Source: Pseudonocardia hierapolitana (GTDB lineage Bacteria; Actinomycetota; Actinomycetes; Mycobacteriales; Pseudonocardiaceae). From it: a stretch of 64,000 nucleotides of DNA. The translations under genes and the position numbers were made by a program. Positions 32,630 to 42,129 of this stretch are shown in pieces. Below the pieces are notes generated by a model that made no database searches, was not told the origin of the DNA, and saw nothing but the letters and a program-made list of their open reading frames with translations. Every line of letters starts with the position of its first letter. The first letter of the stretch is position 1. The stretch is from contig NZ_VIWU01000001.1 in the NCBI RefSeq assembly GCF_007994075.1, positions 2,480,001 to 2,544,000 of the forward strand, written 5' to 3'.

Positions 32630-33493
32630 ATGCCGGACCACGAAGTGTTCGAGCGGCACCGCCCGCACCTGCGCGCCGTGGCGCTGCGGATGCTCGGCTC
32701 GGCCGCCGAGGCCGATGATGCCGTGCAGGAGACGTGGCTGCGGTTCAGCCGCACCGACACGAGCGGCGTGCACAACATCGCCGGCTGGCTGACGACCGTG
32801 GTCTCCCGCGTGAGCCTGGACGCGTTGCGCACCCGGGCCTCGCGACGCGACCAGCCTGCCGGATGGGAGCTCCCGGAAGCCCCGGACACCGGCCCCGACC
32901 CGCAGGAGGAGGCCGAGCTGGCCGACTCGGTCGGCCGGGCGCTGCTGGTCGTGCTCGATCGGCTCGCACCCGCCGAGCGGGTCGCGTTCGTGTTGCACGA
33001 CGTGTTCGGCCTGGGGTTCGCCGAGATCGGCCCGGTCCTCTCGCGCTCGACGGACGCCACCAAGAAGCTGGCCAGCCGGGCGCGGCAGAAGGTGCGCGTA
33101 CCCGAGGACGCGCTGCCGGCCGACCTCGCCGGGCACCGCCGGGTGGTGGAGACCTTCCTCGACGCCGTCCGCCACGCCGACCTCGACGCGCTGCTCGCCG
33201 TGCTCGCCCCCGACGTCGTGCGCCGGGCCGACCCGGTCTCCCTGCGCCCCGGCGCTGCAGCGGTGGTCCGCGGCGCCCGGGAGGTGGCAGCGGAGGCGCG
33301 CACCCTGTCGCAGCAGCGGGCGCGGCACGCCGAACCGGCGCTGGTGGACGGTGCGATCGGGGCGATCGTCGCTCCTGGTGGGCGGCTGCGTGCCGCGCTG
33401 GTTTTCACGATCGTGGACGGGCTGATCACCGCCTACGAGGTGATCGCGGATCCGGCCCGCTTGGCCGGGCTCGACGTCGCCGTCCTCGACTGA
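32630..33493 (+). CDS. sigJ: ECF41-type RNA polymerase sigma factor (SigJ-like)
   Basis: A 287-residue ECF sigma factor with a C-terminal SnoaL-like extension, the ECF41 pattern. Sigma-2: LRAVALRMLGSAAEADDAVQ and WLRFSRTDTS; sigma-4: RVAFVLHDVFGLGFAEIGPV. The linker WELPEAPDTGPDPQEEAE corresponds to the WLPEP motif of the group. The extension (residues about 175-287) takes the place of a separate anti-sigma factor. AAGGAG precedes ATG 32630 by 6 bases. ECF41 factors commonly control a neighbouring oxidoreductase; the SDR 105 bases downstream is the candidate. Confidence 0.9.
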   Translation: MPDHEVFERHRPHLRAVALRMLGSAAEADDAVQETWLRFSRTDTSGVHNIAGWLTTVVSRVSLDALRTRASRRDQPAGWELPEAPDTGPDPQEEAELADSVGRALLVVLDRLAPAERVAFVLHDVFGLGFAEIGPVLSRSTDATKKLASRARQKVRVPEDALPADLAGHRRVVETFLDAVRHADLDALLAVLAPDVVRRADPVSLRPGAAAVVRGAREVAAEARTLSQQRARHAEPALVDGAIGAIVAPGGRLRAALVFTIVDGLITAYEVIADPARLAGLDVAVLD

Positions 33494-33598
33494 CCTCATC
33501 CCGGTTCGCCGCACCCGGAGCGGGACTCGCGCACACCCAGACCGCGACTCGCGGACGGATTTCGGGTGCCGCGGCGCAGGCGCGGGTACGACGAGCAG

Positions 33599-34630
33599 AT
33601 GCGCATCGACGGCAGCGTGATCGTGGTGACCGGCGCGTCCAGCGGCATCGGGCGCGCCACCGCGCTCGCGCTCGCCTGCGAGGGCGCCCGGGTGGTGCTC
33701 CTCGCGCGGCGGGCCGACGCGCTGGAGCAGGTGGCGTCCGAGATCGCTGCGGAGAGCGGGTCCGGGCGCACGCTCGTCGCACCGGTGGACGTCACCGATG
33801 CGGACGCCGTCGAGCGCGCAGCCGTGGCGGCCGAGCAGCGCTTCGGCCGGATCGACGGGTGGGTCAACTGCGCTGCGGTGACCATGTTCGGGTCGCTGCT
33901 CGAGACCCCGCTCGCCGACCTGCGCCGCGTCCTCGACGTGAACCTCATGGGCTACGTCCACGGCACCCGCGCGGCACTGGCCCGGTTCGCGGCCCAGGAC
34001 TCCGGCGTGCTGGTGAACGTCTCGTCGCTGCTCGGTCGGATCGCCCAGCCCTACGGCACCGCGTACGCGATGTCGAAGTTCGCGATCCGCGGGCTGAGCG
34101 TGGCCGTCCGCGAGGAGCTGCGGCTGGCGGGGAAGCGCGGGGTGTCGGTCTCCACCGTGCTGCCGGCCGCCATCGACACGCCGATCTACGCGGCGGCGGC
34201 CAACCACTCCGGCCGGGTCCCGCACCCGCCACCACCGGTCTACCGCGCCGAGCGGGTGGCGCAGGTGGTGCTGGCTCAGCTGCGCAGGCCGCGCCGCGAG
34301 GTCGTGGCGGGCGGGCTGCTCGGCCGCGCGTTCGTCGCGACCCACACCGTCGCGCCCCGGCTGGCGGAACGGATGCTCGCGATCGACGTGGACCGGTCCC
34401 TCCGCGCGGAAGGCGCCGCGGTGCCGCCGACCTCCGGTTCGCTGCACGCGCCCGGCGCCGCACCCGCCGCGGTGGACGGCGGCTGGCACGGGGGGCAGCG
34501 CGAACGCAAGCGGCGGGCGGCCGCGCTGGCCGGGCTCGTCGCGGCCACCGCAGGCGTGCTCGCGATCCCGCGGTACCACCACACGGTGCGAGCGGCACGC
34601 CAGGCGCTCGACGGGCGGCGGCTCCGCTGA
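33599..34630 (+). CDS. SDR-family oxidoreductase with C-terminal extension
   Basis: A 343-residue short-chain dehydrogenase with IVVTGASSGIGRATALALAC at the N-terminus, the catalytic Ser in NVSSLLGRIAQ and YAMSK as YxxxK. After the normal fold ends near residue 240, about 100 more residues follow, with a possible hydrophobic helix AAALAGLVAATAGVLAI near the C-terminus that could tether the enzyme to the membrane. This layout recurs in actinobacterial SDRs that act on lipids or quinones. Likely regulated with or by the ECF41 sigma gene upstream. Confidence 0.85.
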   Translation: MRIDGSVIVVTGASSGIGRATALALACEGARVVLLARRADALEQVASEIAAESGSGRTLVAPVDVTDADAVERAAVAAEQRFGRIDGWVNCAAVTMFGSLLETPLADLRRVLDVNLMGYVHGTRAALARFAAQDSGVLVNVSSLLGRIAQPYGTAYAMSKFAIRGLSVAVREELRLAGKRGVSVSTVLPAAIDTPIYAAAANHSGRVPHPPPPVYRAERVAQVVLAQLRRPRREVVAGGLLGRAFVATHTVAPRLAERMLAIDVDRSLRAEGAAVPPTSGSLHAPGAAPAAVDGGWHGGQRERKRRAAALAGLVAATAGVLAIPRYHHTVRAARQALDGRRLR

Positions 34631-34829
34631 CCCGCCTAGTGCCTCGCCCAGAAGGTTGGCGCGCAAATCGGTGGATCCAGGCGGTCGCGTGAGCTGGCGC
34701 CGCGCGACCCTCGTACCGGGCACTCGGGTTGTGCGGCAACGCGGCCAGCGGGCGTCTGGGCCGCCGAGTTACGTGGTGAACCTCCTGGGGCGGGAGCACC
34801 AGCTGCCCAGGACGGCGGCGAGTCGGGGG
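34631..34829. other. Intergenic, no gene supported
   Basis: Between the convergent SDR and DUF501 genes. No coding signature, strong hairpin or tRNA-like fold is clear to me. The left end, CTAGTGCCTCGCCCAGAAGG, has the look of an insertion-sequence end, but no partner end was found. Confidence 0.4.
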
Positions 34830-35339
34830 TCAGGGGTGCACGCAGGGCCCGGCCTGCCACCACTCGCCGATCTCGGCGAGGGCCTCGTCGCCGAACGGGT
34901 TCACGCCGGGTCCCGCCGCGAGCGCGTGGGCCACGCAGACGTGCAGGCACTTCACCCGCCCCGGCATACCGCCTGCGCTGACGTCGGTGCCGAGCGGCTC
35001 GATCGCGTCGCGCTCGGCGAGGTACGACTCGTGCGCGCGGCGGTAGGCCGCGGCCAGCTCGGGGTCCTCGGCGAGCCGCTCGGTCATCTCCCGCATCCGG
35101 CCGGACGCCTCGAGGCCGCCGATGCGGGAGTTCAGCCGGGAGCAGGTCAGGTAGTAGAGCGTGGGGAACGGGGTGCCGTCCTCCAGCCGTGGCGAGGTCT
35201 TCACGACGGCGGGCAGCCCGCACGGGCACCGGTAGGCCACCTCGCGCACCGCGCGCGGCGTGCGGCCCAGCTGCGCGGTGACGGCCTCGACGTCCGCATC
35301 GGCGATGTCTTTCCGCCCGGTCGACGGTTTCGGGGTCAC
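34830..35339 (-). CDS. DUF501 family protein
   Basis: A 169-residue DUF501 protein. Signature segments: EVAYRCPCGLPAVVKTSPRL (CxC), TLYYLTCSRLNSRIGGLEAS, and KCLHVCVAHALAAGPGVNPF with GDEAL. The conserved Cys and His residues suggest metal binding, but no activity is known. GTG 35339 overlaps the TGA of ftsB by 4 bases (GTGA), so translation is coupled. Normally found directly after ftsB in actinobacteria, as here. Confidence 0.9.
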   Translation of the reverse strand: MTPKPSTGRKDIADADVEAVTAQLGRTPRAVREVAYRCPCGLPAVVKTSPRLEDGTPFPTLYYLTCSRLNSRIGGLEASGRMREMTERLAEDPELAAAYRRAHESYLAERDAIEPLGTDVSAGGMPGRVKCLHVCVAHALAAGPGVNPFGDEALAEIGEWWQAGPCVHP

Positions 35340-35854
35340 TGCGGTCCCTCCGCCACTTCCCGCCACAACACCCGGTACCACGGGACGCCCGCGTTGGCCG
35401 CGTCCGCCTGGTCGGGACCGGGTGCGACCGGCAGCTGCACGACGTAGGGCACCTCCCCGGGCATGACGTACCCGAGGCGGGACCGGGCCTGCGCCTCGAT
35501 CTCGGCCGGGTCCGACAGCCGCGCCCGCTCCTGCGCGAGCCGCGCGACCTCGGCCGCGAGCACCTGCTGCTGCTCCGACACCGCCGCCAGCTCCTGACGC
35601 TGGGCCACGTAGTTGCGCAGCGGCACCGCGACCGTGAGGGCGAGCGCGCACACGACCAGCGCCAGCGCGGCGGCCCGCCTCGTCGATGACAGGCCGAGGA
35701 AACCCGTGGTGGCCGCGACGACGCCGCGGGCGCGGGGCACCCGCGTCAGCTGAGGCTCCCTGGCCCGCCGACGGGGCGCGGCGCTGCCCGAACGACGCGG
35801 GCGCGGGGTGCGGCGCGTGCGCTCCCCGCGTGCCCTGGCCCGCTCGTCCCCCAC
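35336..35854 (-). CDS. ftsB: FtsB/DivIC-type septum formation initiator
   Basis: A 172-residue divisome protein. A basic Arg/Pro-rich cytoplasmic tail of about 55 residues precedes one membrane helix (AAALALVVCALALTVAVPLR), a coiled coil (QELAAVSEQQQVLAAEVARL, then AQERARLSDP), and the family segment IEAQARSRLGYVMPGEVPYV. FtsB-like proteins link FtsL and FtsQ in the division complex. The GTG start lies 6 bases after eno, and the end overlaps DUF501, forming the eno-ftsB-DUF501 operon. Confidence 0.93.
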   Translation of the reverse strand: MGDERARARGERTRRTPRPRRSGSAAPRRRAREPQLTRVPRARGVVAATTGFLGLSSTRRAAALALVVCALALTVAVPLRNYVAQRQELAAVSEQQQVLAAEVARLAQERARLSDPAEIEAQARSRLGYVMPGEVPYVVQLPVAPGPDQADAANAGVPWYRVLWREVAEGPQ

Positions 35855-35860
35855 GTGCGC

Positions 35861-37201
<1,341 letters not shown>

Positions 37202-37318
37202 CTAGTAGCCGGGTGCGCGAGGCCCGTGGAGGAACCCGCACGTCGCCTGCGGTTTCCCCGTAGGACCCTTCGTCAGCCCTCGCAGATCGCGCCGCCGACA
37301 CCTAACGTAGGAACGACC

Positions 37319-37729
37319 ATGACGAGCCAGCCAGCATCCGACGGCCTCTTCGAGTCGTTCCGCCGCGCCGAGATGCTGATCGCGCGCAGCCGACCGCTCG
37401 ATGCGCTGCAGGCACTCTCCCCGGTACTGGAAAGCCAGCCCAACGACGCATCCGTGCAGCTCCTCGCCGGCCGCGCGTACCTGAACTCCGCCCAGCTGCA
37501 GCGCGCGGAGGAGGCGTTCGGCCGGGTGCTCGACCTCGACCCGGCCGACCACTACGCCCGCTTCGCGCTCGGCAAGGCCCTGCAGCGCCAGGGCCGGCTC
37601 GCCGAGGCGCACGCGCAGCTGAAGATGGCGGCCGCGATGGACCCGCGCCCGGAGTACCAGGAGGCGCTCGGCGAGGTGCGCGTCCGGATGGCGGTCAACG
37701 GTGGCGGCGATCCGGACGATTCGGACTGA
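37319..37729 (+). CDS. TPR-repeat protein
   Basis: A 136-residue soluble protein made of about three tetratricopeptide repeats: ALQALSPVLESQPNDASVQL, AYLNSAQLQRAEEAFGRVLD, FALGKALQRQGRLAEAHAQL. TPR proteins mediate protein contacts; the partner is unknown. ATG 37319 has AGGAA 5 bases upstream and TAACGT (37303-37308) as a possible -10 box. The long in-frame region before the ATG is antisense to eno and is not part of the gene. Divergent from enolase. Confidence 0.85.
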   Translation: MTSQPASDGLFESFRRAEMLIARSRPLDALQALSPVLESQPNDASVQLLAGRAYLNSAQLQRAEEAFGRVLDLDPADHYARFALGKALQRQGRLAEAHAQLKMAAAMDPRPEYQEALGEVRVRMAVNGGGDPDDSD

Positions 37730-37793
37730 GCCGACAAACCCACTTCTGAGCAGCGGTGATGTGCTCCGCGTGACTCTTCCGCGCCCTGTGGGC

Positions 37794-37812
37794 ACAGGCT
37801 AGCCTCACCGAG
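37794..37812. promoter_or_regulatory. Candidate IdeR/DmdR iron box upstream of efeU
   Basis: ACAGGCTAGCCTCACCGAG matches 12 of 19 positions of the actinobacterial iron box TTAGGTTAGGCTAACCTAA, including the central AGGxTAG and CTxACC parts. It is 31 bases before the start of the iron-uptake operon, where an Fe-bound repressor would act. Confidence 0.45.
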
Positions 37813-37843
37813 CCACTGGTCAGCCTGACCTCAGGGAGCTGGC

Positions 37844-38665
37844 GTGCTCGGAAACGCACTGATCGGACTGCGGGAAGGCCTCGAAGCAGGCCTCGTGGTC
37901 AGCATCCTCGTGGCCTTCCTCGTACGCACCGACCGGCGCTCCGAGCTGCCGAAGGTCTGGCTCGGTGTGGGCATCGCGATCGTGATCAGCGCCGGCGTGA
38001 CGATCGCACTCGCGCTCGCGCAACAGCAGCTCACGTTCGAGGCGCAGGAGACGTTCGGCGGGATCCTCTCGATCGTCGCGGTCGGCTTCGTCACCTGGAT
38101 GATCTTCTGGATGCGCCGGGCGGCCCGCTCCATCTCCGCCGAGCTGCGGGGGAGGCTCGAGGGCGCCCTCGCGATGGGGCCCGCCGCCGTGGTCGTGATG
38201 GCCGCGCTCGCCGTCGGCCGCGAAGGGCTCGAGACCGCGCTGTTCTTCTTCACCGCCGCCCGCGCCGCAGGCGAGACCGCCCAGCCGCTGATCGGCTTCT
38301 CACTGGGCATCGCCGCGGCGATCCTGCTCGCCTACCTCATCTACCGCGGGGCGATCAGCCTGAACCTGGGCCGGTTCTTCACGGTCACCGGGGTGCTGCT
38401 GATCTTCGTCGCCGCTGGGATCCTCGCCTACGGCATGCACGACCTGCAGGAGGCCGGGATCGTGCCGGGTCTCACCACCCTCGCGTTCGACGTCAGCGCG
38501 GTGATCCCGCCCGACTCGTGGCACGGCACCCTGCTGAAGGGGATCTTCAACTTCTCCCCGCAGACCACGGTGGCCGAGGCCATCGTCTGGGTCGCCTACG
38601 TGGCGGTCGTCCTCCCGCTGTTCCTCCGTCCCCAGCGGACCCGCGCCGCGACTCCCACCACCTGA
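37844..38665 (+). CDS. efeU: EfeU/FTR1-type ferrous iron permease
   Basis: A 273-residue, seven-helix iron permease of the OFeT/FTR1 family. The two hallmark motifs are LREGLEAGLVVSILVAF in helix 1 and GREGLETALFFFTAARA in helix 4; their Glu residues bind iron. GTG 37844 follows AGGGAG by 6 bases. First gene of efeU-efeO-efeB, a low-pH or aerobic ferrous/ferric uptake system; an iron box is proposed upstream. Confidence 0.95.
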   Translation: MLGNALIGLREGLEAGLVVSILVAFLVRTDRRSELPKVWLGVGIAIVISAGVTIALALAQQQLTFEAQETFGGILSIVAVGFVTWMIFWMRRAARSISAELRGRLEGALAMGPAAVVVMAALAVGREGLETALFFFTAARAAGETAQPLIGFSLGIAAAILLAYLIYRGAISLNLGRFFTVTGVLLIFVAAGILAYGMHDLQEAGIVPGLTTLAFDVSAVIPPDSWHGTLLKGIFNFSPQTTVAEAIVWVAYVAVVLPLFLRPQRTRAATPTT

Positions 38666-38682
38666 TCCGCTCGAGGAGCACC

Positions 38683-39834
38683 ATGTCCCGCACGTCCCGC
38701 GCCGCGGTTCGCGTCACCACAGTGATCGGCGCGGCCGCCGCGCTCGCGGCCTGCACCAGCACCGCGCCTCCCAGCGGCGGCGACGCCGCAGGCGGTGGCC
38801 CGATCGCCGTCACGGCCGCCGACGCCAGCTGCGACGTCGCCGCCGCCGAGGCGCCGGCCGGCAAGATCACGTTCTCGGTCCGCAACACCGGCAGCAAGAT
38901 CACGGAGTTCTACCTCTACGGCACCGGCGACCGGATCATGGGCGAGGTCGAGAACATCGGCCCGGGGCTCACCCGCGACCTGATCGTCGAGGTGCCGGAT
39001 GGTGGCAGCTACACCACGGCGTGCAAGCCGGGCATGGTCGGCGACGGGATCCGCGCCCCGTTCACGGTCACCGGCTCCGCCACCCGGTCCGTCGACGAGA
39101 ACACGCGGCTCGCCGAGGCCACCACCGGCTACCACCGGTGGGTCACCTCGCAGATCGAGGCGCTCGTGCCGAAGACGCAGGAGTTCGTCGACGCCGTGAA
39201 GGCGGGCGACGTCGAGACCGCGAAGGCGCTGTTCCCGGTGGCCCGGACGTACTGGGAGCGGATCGAGCCGGTCGCGGAGTCGTTCGGCGACATCGACCCG
39301 AAGATCGACGGCCGGGAGGACGACGAGCGCGACGCCGGCGTGCAGTTCACCGGCTACCACCGGCTGGAGAAGGACCTGTGGGTCGACGGCCTGCAGGCCG
39401 ACTCGCCCGCCATGGCCGACCAGCTGATGGCCGACATCCGCGACCTGCAGTCGCGTACGGCGACCGTCGAGCTGACGCCCGTGCAGCTGGCGAACGGGGC
39501 GAAGGAGCTGCTCGACGAGGTCGCGACCGGCAAGATCACCGGTGAGGAGGACCGCTACTCGCACACCGACCTGTGGGACTTCAAGGCCAACGTGGAGGGC
39601 TCGCAGGGCGCGGTGGCCTCGCTCCGGCCGGTGATTGACGAGAAGGACCCGACGCTCGGCCCGGTGCTCGACGAGCGCTTCGCCGCCGTCGACGCGCTGC
39701 TCGAGGAGTACCGCGTCGGCGACGGCTACCGGCTCTACACCGAGCTCACCGACGAGGACAAGCGGCGGATGGCCGAGGCCGTCGACGCGCTGGGCGAGCC
39801 GGTGAGCCAGGTCGCGGGGGTCGTCACGTCATGA
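38683..39834 (+). CDS. efeO: EfeO periplasmic-type iron-binding lipoprotein
   Basis: A 383-residue EfeO/M75-peptidase-family protein. A lipobox LAACTS at residues 21-26 predicts a lipoprotein. An N-terminal cupredoxin domain (about residues 35-125, ITFSVRNTGSKITEFYLYG) is followed by the M75 domain with the metal motif HRWVTSQIEALV and GREDDERDAGVQFTGYHRLE. GAGGAG lies 6 bases before ATG 38683. The stop TGA overlaps the ATG of efeB (ATGA). Confidence 0.93.
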   Translation: MSRTSRAAVRVTTVIGAAAALAACTSTAPPSGGDAAGGGPIAVTAADASCDVAAAEAPAGKITFSVRNTGSKITEFYLYGTGDRIMGEVENIGPGLTRDLIVEVPDGGSYTTACKPGMVGDGIRAPFTVTGSATRSVDENTRLAEATTGYHRWVTSQIEALVPKTQEFVDAVKAGDVETAKALFPVARTYWERIEPVAESFGDIDPKIDGREDDERDAGVQFTGYHRLEKDLWVDGLQADSPAMADQLMADIRDLQSRTATVELTPVQLANGAKELLDEVATGKITGEEDRYSHTDLWDFKANVEGSQGAVASLRPVIDEKDPTLGPVLDERFAAVDALLEEYRVGDGYRLYTELTDEDKRRMAEAVDALGEPVSQVAGVVTS

Positions 39835-41066
39835 CCGGGCGGCTCTCCCGGCGGCGGCTGCTCGGCTGGGCGGGCGCCGGGGCGGCGGTCGCCGGCGCCG
39901 GCGCCGTGACGGCGTGCTCGGCCTCGCTCGCGCCCGTCGCCGAGGGGGTCGTTCCGTTCCGGGGTGAGCGGCAGGCCGGCATCGTCACGCCCGCGCAGGA
40001 CCGGCTGCACTTCGTCGCGCTGGACCTCACCACGGACAACCGGGATCGGGTCCGCGCCCTGCTGCAGAAGTGGACGACCGCGGCCGAGCGCATGACCGCC
40101 GGGGCGGAGACCGCCCCCGGCGGTGCGGTGGGCGGCAACCCGGACGGACCGCCGGCCGACACCGGCGAGGCGCTCGGGCTGCCGGCGGCGAAGCTCACAC
40201 TGACGTTCGGCGTGGGGCCCGGGTTCTTCGACAAGCTCGGGCTCGACCCGGCGCTGCGCCCGGCCGGGCTCGCCGAGCTGCCCCGATTCACCCTCGACCA
40301 GCTCGATCCGGCCCTGTCCGGCGGCGACCTGTGCATCCAGGCGTGCGCCGACGACCCGCAGGTCGCCGTGCACGCGGTGCGCAACCTGGTGCGGATGGGC
40401 TTCGGCACCACGACGGTGCGGTGGTCGCAGCTGGGGTTCGGACGCACGTCGTCGACGTCCACGGCGCAGGCGACGCCGCGCAACCTCTTCGGCTTCAAGG
40501 ACGGCACCCGCAACCTCAAGGCCGAGGACGGCGCCGAGCTGGACCAGCACGTGTGGGTGCAGCCCGCCGACGGGCCCCCGTGGCTCGCGGGCGGCACCTA
40601 CCTCGTCGCGCGCCGGATCCGCATGCACATCGAGATCTGGGATCGCACCTCGCTCACCGAGCAGGAGACGATCATCGGGCGGACGAAGGGCGAGGGCGCC
40701 GCGCTCGGCGCGACCGGTGAGTTCGACCCCGCCGACTTCGCCGCCATCGGGCCGGACGGACAGCCGCGCATCGGGGAGGTGGCGCACATCCGGCTCGCCT
40801 CGGCCGAGGCGCTGAACGGCGTGCGGATCCTGCGACGCGGCTACAACTTCGTCGACGGCAGCGACGGCCAGGGCCACCTCAACGCCGGCCTGTTCTTCGT
40901 GGCGTTCATGCGTGACCCGCACGCCCAGTTCGTGCCGATGCAGCGCGCGCTGGCCAACAACGACGTGATGATGGAGTACATCGAGCACACCGGCTCCGCC
41001 GTCTTCGCCTGCCCACCCGGCCTCACCGAGGGCCAGTACTGGGCCCAGCCCCTCCTCGAGGCCTGA
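39831..41066 (+). CDS. efeB: EfeB Dyp-type heme peroxidase
   Basis: A 411-residue Dyp-type peroxidase, Tat-exported (SRRRLLGWAGAGAAVAGAGA, then VTACS), that works with EfeU and EfeO, oxidising ferrous iron or extracting iron from heme. The GxxDG motif is NLFGFKDGTRNLKAEDG, with the distal Asp and Arg typical of the family; the C-terminal NFVDGSDGQGHLNAGLFFVAF is also typical. The ATG overlaps efeO by 4 bases. The end of the operon is followed by the 22-bp repeat array. Confidence 0.95.
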   Translation: MTGRLSRRRLLGWAGAGAAVAGAGAVTACSASLAPVAEGVVPFRGERQAGIVTPAQDRLHFVALDLTTDNRDRVRALLQKWTTAAERMTAGAETAPGGAVGGNPDGPPADTGEALGLPAAKLTLTFGVGPGFFDKLGLDPALRPAGLAELPRFTLDQLDPALSGGDLCIQACADDPQVAVHAVRNLVRMGFGTTTVRWSQLGFGRTSSTSTAQATPRNLFGFKDGTRNLKAEDGAELDQHVWVQPADGPPWLAGGTYLVARRIRMHIEIWDRTSLTEQETIIGRTKGEGAALGATGEFDPADFAAIGPDGQPRIGEVAHIRLASAEALNGVRILRRGYNFVDGSDGQGHLNAGLFFVAFMRDPHAQFVPMQRALANNDVMMEYIEHTGSAVFACPPGLTEGQYWAQPLLEA

Positions 41067-41077
41067 CCCTCCCCCCG

Positions 41078-41342
41078 GGCGAGTCTTGCGTCCCAGCACG
41101 GCGAGTCTTGCGTCCCAGCACGGCGAGTCTTGCATCCCAGCACGGCGAGTCTTGCGTCCCAGCACGGCCAGTCTTGCGTCCCAGCACGGCGAGTCCGACG
41201 ATCGCGCACGGCGAGTCCGACGATCGTGCGCGGGCGAGTCGAGCGATCGTGCGCGCTCCGCGACGCCAGATTCAGCGCGAGGAGATGTCGGACTCGCCGT
41301 GTCGGGATGTCGGACTCGCCGTGCTGGTTCGGCGGACTCGCG
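41078..41342. repeat. 22-bp GGCGAGTC-unit array, eight forward and three reverse
   Basis: Forward units start at 41078, 41100, 41122, 41144, 41166, 41188, 41210 and 41233. Five share GTCTTGCGTCCCAGCAC after GGCGA (the third has one change, the fifth GGCC in place of GGCG), and the later three have GACGATCG-type tails. Reverse units begin at 41291, 41313 and 41335, 22 apart. The array fills the gap between convergent efeB and the lytic transglycosylase and could fold into a long hairpin. Confidence 0.85.
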
Positions 41343-41349
41343 GGGGCTG

Positions 41350-42120
41350 TCAGGCGGCGGTGGCCTCGGTGTAGCGGTCGGCGGCTGCCCAGACGAGGCG
41401 GGCGTAGGCGACCGAGCTGTTGTAGGTGAGCACGCCGGCCCACCATCCCTCTCCGCTGGCCGTGTCGCGGCCGTCGGCGCAGAGGTAGCCGGCCGCGGCG
41501 AGTGCGGCGTCGTCGAGCTGGTTCGGGTCGCGCACCCCGTCGCCGTTGCCGTCGGCGCCGTAGCGGGCCCAGGTGCCGGGCAGGAACTGCATCGGGCCGA
41601 CCGCGCGGTCGAACGTGGTGTCGCCGTCGAGGCGGCCGCCGTCGGTGTCGCGGATCTCGCGCACGCCGGGCGAGCCGTCGAGCGGCGGCCCGATGATCGA
41701 CGGACGGGCGGCGCCGTCTGTGCCGACCCGCGCGCCGCCGAACCGGCCGTGGTCGGACTCGACGCGCCCGATCCCGGCGAGGGTGCTCCAGGAGAGGCGG
41801 CACTCCGGGGTGGCGGAGCGCTGGGCCAGCTCGGCGGCGGCATAGGCGCGCAGCGCCCGGGCCGGGACGCCGCTGCGTTCGGCCGCTGTGGCGGACCACC
41901 TGAGGAGGTCGGTGCCCTCCGCCAGCGGCGGCGGTTGGGGGACGGGTGTGTCCCGGTCGACGTCGGCCGCGGTGAGGCCGTCACCGCGCTGGGGGCGCTC
42001 CGCCCTGTGGTCGCGGCTGTCGCGGGCCGAGAGGATCGACACCCCGATGAGCACCACCATCGTCATGATCCCGAGCACGGCCAGCGCGATTGCGCCGAAT
42101 CGTCCACGACGTGCCGTCAC
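41350..42120 (-). CDS. Lytic transglycosylase (MltB-like)
   Basis: A 256-residue membrane-anchored lytic murein transglycosylase. Residues about 8-30 (GAIALAVLGIMTMVVLIGVS) are a signal anchor. The catalytic Glu is in TLAGIGRVESDHGRF, followed by FDRAVGPMQFLPGTWARYGA and the Asp-rich DGNGDGVRDPNQLDDA, and GVLTYNSSVAYARLV. It would cleave the glycan of peptidoglycan at the cell surface. GTG 42120 lies 9 bases after the mazG stop, so it is the distal gene of surA-mazG-transglycosylase. Confidence 0.92.
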   Translation of the reverse strand: MTARRGRFGAIALAVLGIMTMVVLIGVSILSARDSRDHRAERPQRGDGLTAADVDRDTPVPQPPPLAEGTDLLRWSATAAERSGVPARALRAYAAAELAQRSATPECRLSWSTLAGIGRVESDHGRFGGARVGTDGAARPSIIGPPLDGSPGVREIRDTDGGRLDGDTTFDRAVGPMQFLPGTWARYGADGNGDGVRDPNQLDDAALAAAGYLCADGRDTASGEGWWAGVLTYNSSVAYARLVWAAADRYTEATAA

Positions 42121-42129
42121 CCGACCAGG

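Noticed and set aside
34636..34670. Insertion-sequence end beginning CTAGTGCCTCG
   Set aside because: No matching inverted end, target duplication or transposase sequence could be found nearby.
41078..41342. CRISPR array at the 22-bp repeats
   Set aside because: Units abut without unique spacers, the repeats are shorter than CRISPR repeats, orientation reverses within the cluster, and there are no cas genes.
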